A stretch of 64,000 nucleotides of DNA from Halorubrum depositum (GCF_007671725.1 NZ_VCNM01000002.1:744001-808000), one strand, 5' to 3'. Positions 1-8,861 are shown, numbered from the stretch's first letter. Numbers and translations: made by a program. Notes: a model not told the origin generated them from the letters alone.

Positions 1-502
1 TGTCCTCGCCGCGCTCCATGTCGCGGACGCGCTCGAACCCGCCCTCGACGGGTTCGCCGCGGGCGAACTCGTGGCGGTAGACGCCGCCGTCGCGTTTTAC
101 CTCGACCTCCAGCCGCTCGGAGAGCGCGTTGACGACGCTGACGCCGACGCCGTGGAGACCGCCGGAGACCTGGTAGGACTTGGAGTCGAACTTCCCGCCT
201 GCGTGGAGGACGGTCATGATCACTTCGAGCGCCGGCCGGTCGTACTTCTCGTGGGTGTCGACCGGGATGCCGCGCCCGTCGTCGCTGACGCTGACCGAGC
301 CGTCGTCGTGGATCGTGACGGTGATCTCGTCGCAGTGGCCCGCGAGGGCCTCGTCGATGGAGTTGTCGACGACCTCGTAGACGAGGTGGTGTAACCCTCG
401 ACCGTCCGTGGACCCGATATACATCGCCGGACGTTTACGGACGGCCTGTAGGCCCTCTAAGACCTGTATCTGGCCGGCTCCGTATTCACTCTGCTCTGAC
501 AT
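1..502 (-). CDS. gyrB: DNA gyrase subunit B, N-terminal part (cut by window start)
   Basis: ATPase subunit of the type II topoisomerase that introduces negative supercoils. The 167 visible residues hold the start of the GHKL ATPase domain: the N box VVDNSIDEA near residue 45, DDGRGIP near 75 and the ATP-lid motif [13 protein letters not shown] near 115, all intact. The start ATG (complement of 500-502) gives the usual [17 protein letters not shown] opening. A TATA-like box (531-540) lies about 30 nt upstream. The rest of the gene, and by the usual haloarchaeal order gyrA, lies left of the window. Identity is secure. Confidence 0.97.
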   Translation of the reverse strand, partial: MSEQSEYGAGQIQVLEGLQAVRKRPAMYIGSTDGRGLHHLVYEVVDNSIDEALAGHCDEITVTIHDDGSVSVSDDGRGIPVDTHEKYDRPALEVIMTVLHAGGKFDSKSYQVSGGLHGVGVSVVNALSERLEVEVKRDGGVYRHEFARGEPVEGGFERVRDMERGED

Positions 503-508
503 AGAACT

Positions 509-540
509 TGACTGATTTAGTCAGTGCCGGGTTATAAAGC
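509..540 (-). promoter_or_regulatory. gyrB promoter with overlapping inverted repeats
   Basis: Read on the minus strand there is a TATA-like TTTATAAC at 531-538, about 30 nt before the gyrB ATG. Between box and start lies an inverted repeat, TGACT-N5-AGTCA at 509-523, which overlaps a second one, ACTGA-N5-TCAGT at 511-525. The dyad sits where transcription should begin, a usual place for an archaeal repressor site. Function is inferred. Confidence 0.5.
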
Positions 541-619
541 CGGCGCACGCGCACGCGGGCGTGAAGAACCCCCAGACGGCGCCGGCGTAGTCCCGGCCCA
601 CCCCGTCCGCGGGCCCGAG

Positions 620-1585
620 TTACTTCGCGCCGTCCGGCCCGCCGTGGCCCCCGTCTCGGCGGTCGTCGAGGAACGCTCGCGCGCGCTCGACGACGGACGC
701 GCGGAACCGGGCGGTGTCGACCCCGGCCGGGTCAGTCTGCTCCTCCCCGAACCGGAGTGGCGTCTCCCTGGCGACCGCCTCGACGGTCCGGTCCGCGAGG
801 GCGTCGACCGTCGCCGGCTCGCCGCGCCGTTCGAGGGTCGCGAGGACGCCTTCGAACCGCCCTCGTCCGGCGTGGACCGCGGCGAGGTCGTCGGGGTCGG
901 GCGGGTCCGGCTCCCGGGCGCCTCTCGCGCGGCCGTCTCCCGCATCGCCGTCACCGACGCCCGCCTCCATCGCGATCGTCCCGCGTCCGCCGCGTTTGTT
1001 TCGGACCACGACGCCCGCAACCGGGCCGTCGCGCCACGCCGACGCCGGGACCGCGTACCCGTCGGGATCGAAGTCGCGGGCGTTCACCTCGCGCGCCAGC
1101 GCGTTCACCGGGTCGAGCCCGACCCCCTCGAAGATCGCCGCGGCGGCGTCGGGCGGTCGGAACGCTCCGTCCGATGCTCCGATCTCCAACCTCCCGTCCG
1201 CACCCGTCGCCCCACCTCCGTCCGCACCCACCCAGACGTCGGTGCCGAGGAACGGCGGGATCCGGTCCCAGTCGTAGTCGATGCGGCGACTGTGGGGCGC
1301 GACGCCGAGGAACGTCACGCCGGCGGGGTCGGCGACGGCCTCCCGGAGCGCGTCCCGGTCGAACCGGTCGCGAACGTGTCGGACCGCGGGCCGGAGCGCG
1401 AGCGGGACGGCGTCGAGGTCGGGGTACGTCGCGTCCGGACCGCCGAACCGGAGGAGCCCGGAGTCGTCCATGCTGAACCGAAGCCCCGTTCCGTCGATCA
1501 GTTCGAGGAGCCAGAGGTGTCCCTCGAGGAGGTCGTCGGGCGCTTCCGGGTCGTCGAGGTCTGGGAGCGGCGGGAATCGGTGCAT
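620..1585 (-). CDS. RNA-ligase-fold (nucleotidyltransferase-like) protein lacking the catalytic lysine
   Basis: 321 aa, acidic, soluble. The part up to about residue 208 resembles RNA/DNA ligase nucleotidyltransferase domains: a motif I-like ELIDGTGLRF (28-37), a TFLGVAPHSRRIDYDW segment (91-106), a motif III-like GTDVWVG (114-120) and a motif IV-like AGVVVRN (190-196). In active ligases motif I reads K-x-D-G and motif IV E-G; here the lysine is Leu29 (codon CTG) and the glutamate is Ala190, so covalent nucleotide transfer is unlikely. The C-terminal third is unassigned. It lies upstream of gyrB on the same strand and is divergent from the Fe-ADH-like gene. Fold assignment is inferred from motifs alone. 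Confidence 0.6.
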   Translation of the reverse strand: MHRFPPLPDLDDPEAPDDLLEGHLWLLELIDGTGLRFSMDDSGLLRFGGPDATYPDLDAVPLALRPAVRHVRDRFDRDALREAVADPAGVTFLGVAPHSRRIDYDWDRIPPFLGTDVWVGADGGGATGADGRLEIGASDGAFRPPDAAAAIFEGVGLDPVNALAREVNARDFDPDGYAVPASAWRDGPVAGVVVRNKRGGRGTIAMEAGVGDGDAGDGRARGAREPDPPDPDDLAAVHAGRGRFEGVLATLERRGEPATVDALADRTVEAVARETPLRFGEEQTDPAGVDTARFRASVVERARAFLDDRRDGGHGGPDGAK

Positions 1586-1738
1586 GATGGAGCGGTCGAG
1601 CGACCGACCTGAGCCTCCGACCCGCAGCGGGTTGGCTCTTTGGGAGGCCCCGAGCGGCGCCGCTCGGCCCGTCGCGTCGCCGGCGGCGTGCCTCCCGTTC
1701 CCACAGCTACAAGCGGCCGCCCGCCGTACCGACTCGCG

Positions 1739-2950
1739 ATGTTACCGATCGCGGACGCATTCGAGCACGACTACCGGGGCTGTGAGATCCTGTACGGACG
1801 CGGTCGCGCGAGCGACCTGAGCGCGGTCCTCGGCGACCGGGGACTCGGCGACGCGCTCGTCGTCTGCGGCTCCAACGTCGGCGCCAACGACGACCTGATG
1901 GACCCGATCCGCGAGGGGCTCGGCGACCGGCTCGCGGGCGTCTTCGACGGCACGACCCCGGACAAGCGGGTCGAGACGGCGTACGACCTCCTCGATAAGC
2001 GCGCCGAGGTCGGCGCGGACGCCCTCGTCGCGGTCGGCGGCGGGAGCAGCCTCGATATCGCCCGACAGGCGGCGATGCTCGACGTCGACGGCCGCGACCT
2101 CGCGGAGCTCCGCGCCGACGCGGCGGCGGGACCCGACGCGCTCGGGTCGCTCGCGCCCGGAAGCGACCCCTCGCTCCCGGTCGTCGTGATCCCGACGACG
2201 TTCGCCGGCGCGGACCTCTCGACCGGCGGCTCGCTGGAGGTGCTCCCGGCCGACGAGTCGCCCACGGGTCAGCCGCTGACCGTCAGCGGCGACGGGCCGA
2301 TGCCGGCCGTCGACCTCGCCGACCCGGCGCTGTTCGAGACGACCCCGACGTCGGTGCTCGCGGGATCGGCGATGAACGGCTTCGACAAGGGGATCGAGAC
2401 GCCGTACGCGAGCGACGCGACCCCTGTGAGCGACGCTGCCGCGGTCCACGGACTCCGGCTTCTCTCCGACGCGCTTCCGCGGGTCGCCGGAGACCGGCCG
2501 GAGAGCGAGGCCGCCGTGGACCGCGCCGTGGTCGGCGCGCTACTCGTCCAGCTCGACCGGCGGATCTCGGTGATCCACGCGTTCGGTCACGGGTTCGCGC
2601 GCCGCTACGACGTCCAGCAGGGCGACGTCCACGCGGCCGTCGCCCCGCACGTCCTCGCGTACCTCTTCGACGAGGTCGACGCGAGCCGCCGGGCGCTCGC
2701 GGTCGGCCTCGGCGTCGACACAGACGGCCGCGGCGACGACGCGGTCGCCGAGGACGTCGTCGCGGCCGTCGCCTCGGTCCGCGACGCGCTCCCGGTGCCC
2801 GAGCGCCTCCGCGATCTCCCGGGGACAGCGGAGCGCGATCTCCCCGCGATCGCCGAGTACGTCGCCGACGACTGGTGTATGGACCGCGCGCCCGACGGCC
2901 TCGACGCGACGCCGGAGGCGATCGAGGGCGTGTTGCGCTCGGCCTGGTAG
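1739..2950 (+). CDS. Iron-containing alcohol dehydrogenase family protein with altered metal site
   Basis: 403 aa, starting at the ATG at 1739 (MLPIADAFEHDY). The Rossmann part carries the NAD-binding GGGSSLDIAR (about 100-109) and the family's IPTTFAGAD loop (151-159). The C-terminal helical domain shows HAFGHGF (280-286). Aligned by eye with E. coli FucO, whose metal ligands are D196, H200, H263 and H277, this protein has N213, K217, H280 and Q294, so only one ligand remains. H298 is nearby and might compensate. The fold is secure; classical Fe/Zn-dependent alcohol oxidation is doubtful and the substrate is unknown. Monocistronic between convergent and divergent neighbours. Confidence 0.8.
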   Translation: MLPIADAFEHDYRGCEILYGRGRASDLSAVLGDRGLGDALVVCGSNVGANDDLMDPIREGLGDRLAGVFDGTTPDKRVETAYDLLDKRAEVGADALVAVGGGSSLDIARQAAMLDVDGRDLAELRADAAAGPDALGSLAPGSDPSLPVVVIPTTFAGADLSTGGSLEVLPADESPTGQPLTVSGDGPMPAVDLADPALFETTPTSVLAGSAMNGFDKGIETPYASDATPVSDAAAVHGLRLLSDALPRVAGDRPESEAAVDRAVVGALLVQLDRRISVIHAFGHGFARRYDVQQGDVHAAVAPHVLAYLFDEVDASRRALAVGLGVDTDGRGDDAVAEDVVAAVASVRDALPVPERLRDLPGTAERDLPAIAEYVADDWCMDRAPDGLDATPEAIEGVLRSAW

Positions 2951-2992
2951 CGTCCCCGACGGGCTACCGCAGCGACGGCTCGGGCGCGCTCC

Positions 2993-4252
2993 TCACCGGT
3001 CCCGAAGCCGACCCGCGGCGCCGGCCGCGGCGAGCAGGGCGAGGACCGCGGCGACGACGCCGAAGCCGGGCGCGCCGTCGTCGGTGGCCCCCGCGTCGTC
3101 GCCGTCCGTACCGTTTCCGTCGGTGTCGTTCCCGTCCGCCTCGTCCGCGGTCTCGACGCCCTCGACCGTCGCCGGTTCGGACTCGACGTCCCCGTCGCGC
3201 GCGACGATCGTCCGGTCCCCGGCGGACGAGATCGGCACGTCGATCTCACCGCGCTCGTCGGTCTCGCCGACCTCGTCGCCGTCGACCTCGACCGTGACGC
3301 CGGACACCGGCTCGTCGTACGCGTTCCGCACCGTCACGCGCGTCGTCTCGCCGACGAGCACGCGCTCGTTCGCCGGCGTGACGGAGAGCGCGGGGGTCCG
3401 CTGGGCCGTGGCGTTCACGCTCGCCGCGGACTCCCGCACACGGATCCGCTCGGACGAGGCGTCGTACCCGTCCTTGACCACTTCGACCGTGTACGCCGCG
3501 TTCACGGGGACGTTGAGCGAGGCCGTCCCCTCGGTCACGCTCACCTCGCCGTCGAACACCGACGACGAGACCCGGACCGCTCCCGTCTCGATCGGCTCGG
3601 GCGGGTCGAAGTGGTCGTCGAGGGCGCGGACGTCGAGCGTCACGGTCCCCCGCTCGATCGCGACCGTCGTCTCCGTGTTCAGCGACACCGTCACCTCGCG
3701 CTCCGTCTCGTAGTAGCCGGGCTTCACGACCGTGACGTTGTACGTGCCCCGCTCGAGGCGAACCGTCTCGTAGACCCCGTCCGAGCCGGTCTCGCCGCGG
3801 TCGACGGACCGCCCGTCCTCGCGGACGACCACTCTCGCGTCGGCCTGCGACCGGTTCCGGTCGTCGACGACCGACACCGTCGCGGTCCCGCTCCGAGTGA
3901 CGCCGAGCTCGACGCCTCTCGCGGTCGCGTTCTCGATCTCGAGCGGCCGGTTCCGGACGTACGTGTCGTCGTCGACGTCCAGCTCGACGGTCGATCCCTC
4001 CGGAACGTCGAGGAGCACTTGTCCGTTGCTCGCCGTCGAGCCGGACGCGCTCCCCGTCTCGCCCGATTCGGTCTCCCACGACCCCTCGACGGTCGCGCCG
4101 CCGACGGCGTCGCCGTCCTGATCGACGACCGAGACGGTGAGCGTCACCGGATCGGCGCTCTGACCGACCGCGCCGCCGGTCGCGGCGACCGCGACGAACA
4201 GTACCGCTGCGACGACGAGCGCCGAACGTGAAACGTTCATACGCGGACTCAT
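2993..4252 (-). CDS. PGF-CTERM surface/secreted protein with repeated beta-sandwich domains
   Basis: 419 aa exported protein. A hydrophobic signal segment follows MNVSRS (about residues 10-30, ending near VGQSADP). The body is a series of Ig-like/carboxypeptidase-regulatory-like domains rich in Thr and Val (VTLTVSVVDQDGDAV, NVTVVKPGYYETEREVTV, YTVEVVKDGYDASSERI). An acidic Gly/Asp/Thr linker precedes a C-terminal tripartite signal: PGF at about 395-397, a hydrophobic helix, then RLRDR. This is the archaeosortase A substrate signature, so the protein is expected to be cut and lipid-anchored at the cell surface. An alternative start is the ATG at 4240. Specific role unknown. Confidence 0.85.
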   Translation of the reverse strand: MSPRMNVSRSALVVAAVLFVAVAATGGAVGQSADPVTLTVSVVDQDGDAVGGATVEGSWETESGETGSASGSTASNGQVLLDVPEGSTVELDVDDDTYVRNRPLEIENATARGVELGVTRSGTATVSVVDDRNRSQADARVVVREDGRSVDRGETGSDGVYETVRLERGTYNVTVVKPGYYETEREVTVSLNTETTVAIERGTVTLDVRALDDHFDPPEPIETGAVRVSSSVFDGEVSVTEGTASLNVPVNAAYTVEVVKDGYDASSERIRVRESAASVNATAQRTPALSVTPANERVLVGETTRVTVRNAYDEPVSGVTVEVDGDEVGETDERGEIDVPISSAGDRTIVARDGDVESEPATVEGVETADEADGNDTDGNGTDGDDAGATDDGAPGFGVVAAVLALLAAAGAAGRLRDR

Positions 4253-4330
4253 GGCCCCGGTAGTATTGGTATGGGGCGATTACCGTGGTCTTCAGTGACA
4301 TTTCCCCGGGGTTACTCGGCGCACGTCACG

Positions 4331-4422
4331 GCTCTCCCGCAGAGCGGATCCCGGCTCTCCCGCGACGGCGACTCCGGTTCTCTCGCAGAGCGGATCCCGG
4401 CTCTCCCGCGACGGCGACCCCG
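4331..4422. repeat. Nested 23/46-nt tandem repeat upstream of ileS
   Basis: Two 46-nt units (4331-4376 and 4377-4422) differ at only a few positions. Each unit is itself two related 23-nt halves that begin g(c/t)tctc(c/t)cgc, giving an A-B-A'-B' pattern with a core of cagagcggatcccg in the A halves and cgcgacggcgac in the B halves. The array ends just before the ileS TATA-like segment. It is not coding in any convincing frame. Confidence 0.85.
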
Positions 4423-4429
4423 ACTCCGC

Positions 4430-4445
4430 CGTATTCAAATACGCG
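4430..4445 (+). promoter_or_regulatory. ileS core promoter
   Basis: GTATTCAAATACGC, centred roughly 26-30 nt before the ileS ATG at 4463, is the best TATA-like segment. It abuts the 23-nt repeat array. Consistent with a leaderless or short-leader transcript. Confidence 0.45.
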
Positions 4446-4462
4446 CGCGAAGACCAACGGAT

Positions 4463-7400
4463 ATGGAGCAGATCGACGACCAGTACGCGCCGGCCGACGT
4501 CGAGTCGGCGGTCGACGAGTACTGGGACGACGTGGACGCCTACGAGTCGGCAAAGGAGGCGCACGCCGACGACCCGCCCTTCTTCTTCGTGGACGGGCCG
4601 CCGTACACCTCCGGGCAGATGCACCTCGGCACGGCGTGGAACAAGACGCTGAAGGACGCGATCATCCGCCACAAGCGGATGACCGGCCACCGCGTCACCG
4701 ACCGCCCGGGCTACGACATGCACGGGCTCCCGATCGAGGTGAAAGTCGAGGAGGAGCTCGGCTTCGAGAACAAGCGAGACATCGAGGAGTACGGGATGGA
4801 GGCGTTCATCGAGAAGTGCAAGCAGTTCGCCTTACAGAACCGCGCGGCGATGGACGAGGACTTCGAGTCCATCGGCGTCTGGATGGACTGGGACGACCCG
4901 TACGAGACCATCTCGCCGGAGTACATGGAGGCCGCGTGGTGGGCGTTCTCCGAGGTCGCCGACAACGGGCTCGTCGAGCAGGGGAAACGCTCCATCTCGC
5001 AGTGCCCGCGCTGCGAGACCGGGCTCGCCAACAACGAGGTCGAGTACGAGGACGTCGAGGACCCCTCGATCTACGTGAAGTTCCCGCTCGCCGACCGCGA
5101 GGGGAGCCTCGTCATCTGGACGACGACGCCGTGGACGATCCCCGCGAACACCTTCGTCGCCGTCGACGAGGACCTTGCGTACAACGCCGTCCGCGCCGAG
5201 CGGGACGGCGAGGAGGAGCTGCTGTACGTCGCCGAGGAGTGCGTCGAGGACGTCCTGCAGGAGGGGCGCTACGAGAGCTACGAGGTCGAGGCCGAGCTGA
5301 CGGGCGCGGAGCTCGTCGGCTGGGCGTACGACCACCCGCTCGCCGACCGCGTCGCCGACTACCCCGACTTCGAGGGCGCCGGTCGGGTGTACGCCGCCGA
5401 CTACGTGGAGGCCGACCGCACCGGGCTGGTCCACTCCGCGCCGGGCCACGGGGAGGAGGACTTCCACCGCGGCAGCGAGCTGGGGCTCGACATCTTCTGC
5501 CCCGTCGGCCCCAACGGCGAGTTCACCGAGGCGGCCGGCGAGTACGCCGGCCAGTTCGTGCGCGACGCCAACGACGACATCATCGACGACCTGGTCGCCG
5601 ACGGCCACATGCTCGCGCACGGCACCGTCGACCACAGCTACGGCCACTGCTGGCGCTGTGACACCGGGATCATCCAGCTGGTCACCGACCAGTGGTTCAT
5701 CTCGATCACCGACGTCAAGGAGGACCTCCTCGACAACATGGAGGAGTCCGAGTGGCACCCGCAGTGGGCCCGCGACAACCGCTTCCGCGACTTCATCGAG
5801 GACGCCCCCGACTGGAACGTCTCCCGCCAGCGCTACTGGGGCGTCCCGATCCCCATCTGGGTTCCCGAAGGCGCCGACGCCGGGAACCTCGACGAGGACA
5901 TGATCGTGATCGGCACCCGCGAGGAGCTCGCCGAGCGCGTCGAGGAGGACGTCGACCCCGAGTCGATCGACCTCCACCGCCCGGCCGTCGACGACCTGAC
6001 GATCGTCGAGGACGGCGTCACGTACCGCCGGGTCGAGGACGTGTTCGACGTGTGGCTCGACTCCTCGGTCGCCAGCTGGGGCACGCTCGGGTACCCCTCG
6101 AACGAGGACGCCCACGACGAGCTGTGGCCCGCCGACCTCATCGTCGAGGCGCACGACCAGACCCGCGGCTGGTTCTGGTCGCAGCTCGGCATGGGGACCG
6201 CCGCGGTCGGCGAGATCCCCTACGAGGAGGTGCTGATGCACGGGTTCGCCAACGACGAGGACGGCCGCAAGATGTCGAAGTCGGTCGGCAACATCGTCAC
6301 CCCCGAGGAGGCGATCGAGCGCGCCGGCCGCGACCCGCTCCGCACCTACCTCCTCTCCCACGACCAGCAGGGCGTCGACCTCGCGTTCGAGTGGGACGGG
6401 CTCGGCGAGCTCCAGGGGAAGCTCAACATCCTCTGGAACGTGTTCCGCTTCCCGCTGGAGTACATGGAGCTCGACGGCTACGACCCCGCCGAGGCCGACC
6501 TCTCGGACGGCGAGCTCGAACTCGTCGACGAGTGGGTGCTCTCCCGGCTCCAGTCGGTCGAGACCGAGGTGACCGAGGCGTGGGCCGACTACCGCGTCAG
6601 CGACGCCGTCAACGCGGTGATCGAGTTCGTCACGCAGGACGTCTCGCGGTTCTACGTGAAGGCCGTCCGCGACCGGATGTGGGAGGAGGCGGACTCCGCC
6701 TCGAAGCGCGGCGCCTACGCGACGCTCGCGACCGTCCTCGACGAGGTGGTCAGGATGCTCGCGCCGATCGCGCCGTACATGACCGAGCGGATGTACCAGA
6801 CGCTCGACGGCGAGGCCGCGACCGTCCACCAGCTCGACTACCCCGAGCCGGACGACGGGCTCCGCGACCCGGACCTCGAGCGCGACGTGGCCGTCCTCCG
6901 CGACGTCGAGGAGGCCGCGGCGAACGCCCGCCAGCAGGCCGGGCGCAAGCTCCGGTGGCCCGTGCCGCGCGTCGTCGTCGAGAGCGACGACGGGGAGGTG
7001 ACCGCCGCCGTCGAGCGCCTCGCCGACCTGATCGGCGAGCGCGTCAACGCCCGCGAGGTGACCGTCACCGACGCGTTCAACGAGCTCGTCGAGACCGCCG
7101 AACCGCAGATGGCCGAGATCGGTCCCGCCTTCGGCGCCGACGCCCAGAAGGTGATGGACGCGGTGCAGGGCGCGACGCGCGCGGCGGTCGAGGGCGGCGC
7201 GGTGACCGTCGACGGCGAGCCGGTCGACCTCGACGACGCGATGGTCGAGTACGTCGCCGAACCCCCGGAGAACGTCTCCGGCGTCGACTTCGAGGGCGGC
7301 ACCGTCTACGTCGACACGTCGCTCACTCCTGAGATCGAGTCGGAGGGATACGCCCGCGACGTGATCCGCCGGATCCAGGAGATGCGCAAGGAGCTCGACT

Positions 7401-7615
7401 TGGACGTCGAGGCCCGGATCCGCGTCGGCGTCGACGTCGACGACGACCGGATCGCCGGCTTCGTCGACGACCACGCCGACCTGATCGCCGGCGAGGTGCG
7501 CGCCGACGAGTGGCTCGACGACCCGAGCGACGCCGCCGCCGACGAGGACGGCCTCGTCGAGGAGTGGGACGTCGAGGACGTCGTCGTGACGATCGGGATC
7601 GAGCCGGTCGCGTAG
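4463..7615 (+). CDS. ileS: Isoleucine--tRNA ligase
   Basis: 1050 aa class I aminoacyl-tRNA synthetase that charges tRNA-Ile in the cytoplasm. The HIGH motif appears as HLGT (54-57) within PPYTSGQMHLGTAWNK, and KMSKS is intact at 603-607. The editing (CP1) domain region includes TTTPWTIPANTF and the anticodon-binding domain follows. Length fits archaeal/eukaryotic-type IleRS. Start chosen at ATG 4463 (MEQIDDQYAPADVES); the reading frame upstream is open only because of the repeat array. No T-box is expected in archaea, and none is seen; the repeat array is the obvious regulatory candidate. Confidence 0.98.
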   Translation: MEQIDDQYAPADVESAVDEYWDDVDAYESAKEAHADDPPFFFVDGPPYTSGQMHLGTAWNKTLKDAIIRHKRMTGHRVTDRPGYDMHGLPIEVKVEEELGFENKRDIEEYGMEAFIEKCKQFALQNRAAMDEDFESIGVWMDWDDPYETISPEYMEAAWWAFSEVADNGLVEQGKRSISQCPRCETGLANNEVEYEDVEDPSIYVKFPLADREGSLVIWTTTPWTIPANTFVAVDEDLAYNAVRAERDGEEELLYVAEECVEDVLQEGRYESYEVEAELTGAELVGWAYDHPLADRVADYPDFEGAGRVYAADYVEADRTGLVHSAPGHGEEDFHRGSELGLDIFCPVGPNGEFTEAAGEYAGQFVRDANDDIIDDLVADGHMLAHGTVDHSYGHCWRCDTGIIQLVTDQWFISITDVKEDLLDNMEESEWHPQWARDNRFRDFIEDAPDWNVSRQRYWGVPIPIWVPEGADAGNLDEDMIVIGTREELAERVEEDVDPESIDLHRPAVDDLTIVEDGVTYRRVEDVFDVWLDSSVASWGTLGYPSNEDAHDELWPADLIVEAHDQTRGWFWSQLGMGTAAVGEIPYEEVLMHGFANDEDGRKMSKSVGNIVTPEEAIERAGRDPLRTYLLSHDQQGVDLAFEWDGLGELQGKLNILWNVFRFPLEYMELDGYDPAEADLSDGELELVDEWVLSRLQSVETEVTEAWADYRVSDAVNAVIEFVTQDVSRFYVKAVRDRMWEEADSASKRGAYATLATVLDEVVRMLAPIAPYMTERMYQTLDGEAATVHQLDYPEPDDGLRDPDLERDVAVLRDVEEAAANARQQAGRKLRWPVPRVVVESDDGEVTAAVERLADLIGERVNAREVTVTDAFNELVETAEPQMAEIGPAFGADAQKVMDAVQGATRAAVEGGAVTVDGEPVDLDDAMVEYVAEPPENVSGVDFEGGTVYVDTSLTPEIESEGYARDVIRRIQEMRKELDLDVEARIRVGVDVDDDRIAGFVDDHADLIAGEVRADEWLDDPSDAAADEDGLVEEWDVEDVVVTIGIEPVA

Positions 7616-7777
7616 GGCGTCCGTCGCGTGGCGACGCTTGTCGCGCAAGACGCCCGTCGGTCGCACGGCGGACGGGTCGGTTGCGGAACTGATCGTCCTT
7701 TTCGTTCGCCCCGCCGCTCGGGTGCCGGCGGTTCCCGTCCCGAAACCTATAGGTGCGTTCTTTACTCACGGTCGACT

Positions 7778-8248
7778 ATGCATGTCCGGGCGGCGCGGCC
7801 CGACGACGCGGAGGCGCTGCGAACGGCGGTCTCGCGGGCGCGCGAGGCGACCGTCTTCGACGACATCGGATCCCCTCTCCTGGACGTGTCCGCCGCCGGC
7901 GTCCGCGAGGCCGCCGCGGAGGCGGAGTGGTCGTTCCTGATGGAGGACGACGACGGCCCGGTCGGCGTCGCCATCGCGCACCCCGACGCCGAGGGGCCGG
8001 AGGCGGAGCTGCTCGCGCTGTGGGTCCACCCCAGCCACGCGGGCGAGGGCGTCGCCGCCGACCTGCTCGCGCGCGTCGCGTCGTCGGTGACCGACCGCGG
8101 CGTCGACACGCTCCGGGCGAGCGTCCCCGCCGACAGCCCCGGCGCACAGGAGTTCTTCGCCGCGCACGGGTTCAGCCCCCGCGGCACCCGCCGCGGGCCC
8201 GCCGGCGACGAGTCGATCGTCGTCGTCGACGCGAGCGACCTGCGGTAA
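7778..8248 (+). CDS. GNAT family N-acetyltransferase
   Basis: 156 aa. Starts MHVRAARPDDAEALR, the usual beta1-alpha1 of GNAT proteins. Beta4 and the acetyl-CoA pyrophosphate loop are seen in ELLALWVHPSHAGEGVAADLL (residues about 85-105); the loop is the Q/R-x-x-G-x-G/A variant with HAGEGV. The C-terminal AQEFFAAHGFSPRG is the typical beta5-alpha4 signature. Acceptor unknown (small molecule or protein N-terminus). A TATA-like AACCTATA lies at about 7744-7751. Stand-alone gene after ileS. Confidence 0.9.
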   Translation: MHVRAARPDDAEALRTAVSRAREATVFDDIGSPLLDVSAAGVREAAAEAEWSFLMEDDDGPVGVAIAHPDAEGPEAELLALWVHPSHAGEGVAADLLARVASSVTDRGVDTLRASVPADSPGAQEFFAAHGFSPRGTRRGPAGDESIVVVDASDLR

Positions 8249-8325
8249 CGCGTCCGGCCCCCTCGTCGCGCTCGCCTATCGGTAACTGGGATTCGGCGGC
8301 GTCGGACCGGTCGACCGGCCCGCGC

Positions 8326-8754
8326 TCACTTCAGCCGTTCCTGCAGGAAGGAGGGATGCGCCGCGGTGACGCCGTCGATCGCCAGCAGTTTCTCGGAGAT
8401 GACGTCGCCGAGCTCGTCGCCGTCGCCGGCGCGGACCTCGGCCATCAGCATGTGGTCGCCGGAGGAGGTGTACAGCGCCTGCACCTCGTCGAGCTCTTTC
8501 AGCTGGCGGGTCGCGCCCACGTACTTCCCGGAGTCGACGTCCATCCCCACCATGGCGATCGACTGCGACGAGAGCTTCTTCGGGTCTATCTCCGCGGAAT
8601 AGCCGACGATCACGCCCCGCTCTTCCAGCCGGTCGATGTACTTCCGCACCGTCGGCTTCGAGACGTCGGCGCGCTCGGCGATCTCCGCACAGGAGGCCTG
8701 CGCGTCCTCCTCTAACACCGACAGGATCCGTTCCTCCGTCGATACCGTGCTCAT
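8326..8754 (-). CDS. Lrp/AsnC family transcriptional regulator
   Basis: 142 aa: an N-terminal winged HTH (residues about 5-50, with AEIAERADVSKPTVRKYIDRLEERGVI) followed by a RAM ligand-binding domain (about 65-140, with the turn SSGDHMLMAEVRAGD). Lrp proteins bind DNA as dimers or octamers and respond to amino acids or other small ligands. The gene follows porB on the same strand after 107 nt and has its own TATA-like AAGGTATTTTTTCC (8776-8788), so it may be independently transcribed. Its position suggests control of porAB, itself or amino-acid metabolism; this is inference. Confidence 0.93.
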   Translation of the reverse strand: MSTVSTEERILSVLEEDAQASCAEIAERADVSKPTVRKYIDRLEERGVIVGYSAEIDPKKLSSQSIAMVGMDVDSGKYVGATRQLKELDEVQALYTSSGDHMLMAEVRAGDGDELGDVISEKLLAIDGVTAAHPSFLQERLK

Positions 8755-8775
8755 GTCCGGCTCTTTGTCGCCACG

Positions 8776-8788
8776 GAAAAAATACCTT
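8776..8788 (-). promoter_or_regulatory. Promoter of the Lrp-type regulator
   Basis: An AT-rich run, read on the minus strand as GGTATTTTTTCC, lies about 25-30 nt before the ATG at 8754 in an otherwise GC-rich gap. Position and composition fit a TATA box. Confidence 0.45.
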
Positions 8789-8861
8789 GCGAATTGAAAA
8801 ACGAGACGAACGGACGGCGAACCGCGGCGGGACCGGCCGGCGATCCCGGCCTACGGTCGCC

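Noticed and set aside
524-1612. 362-aa frame antisense to the ligase-fold gene
   Set aside because: Arg/Val-rich shadow without recognisable motifs; the minus-strand protein has ligase-like motifs.
4331-4422. CRISPR-like array
   Set aside because: Units are contiguous with no unique spacers; it is a tandem repeat, not a CRISPR.
4832-7666. 944-aa open frame antisense to ileS
   Set aside because: Same cause as above: long stop-free mirror frame in GC-rich DNA; ileS has all catalytic motifs.
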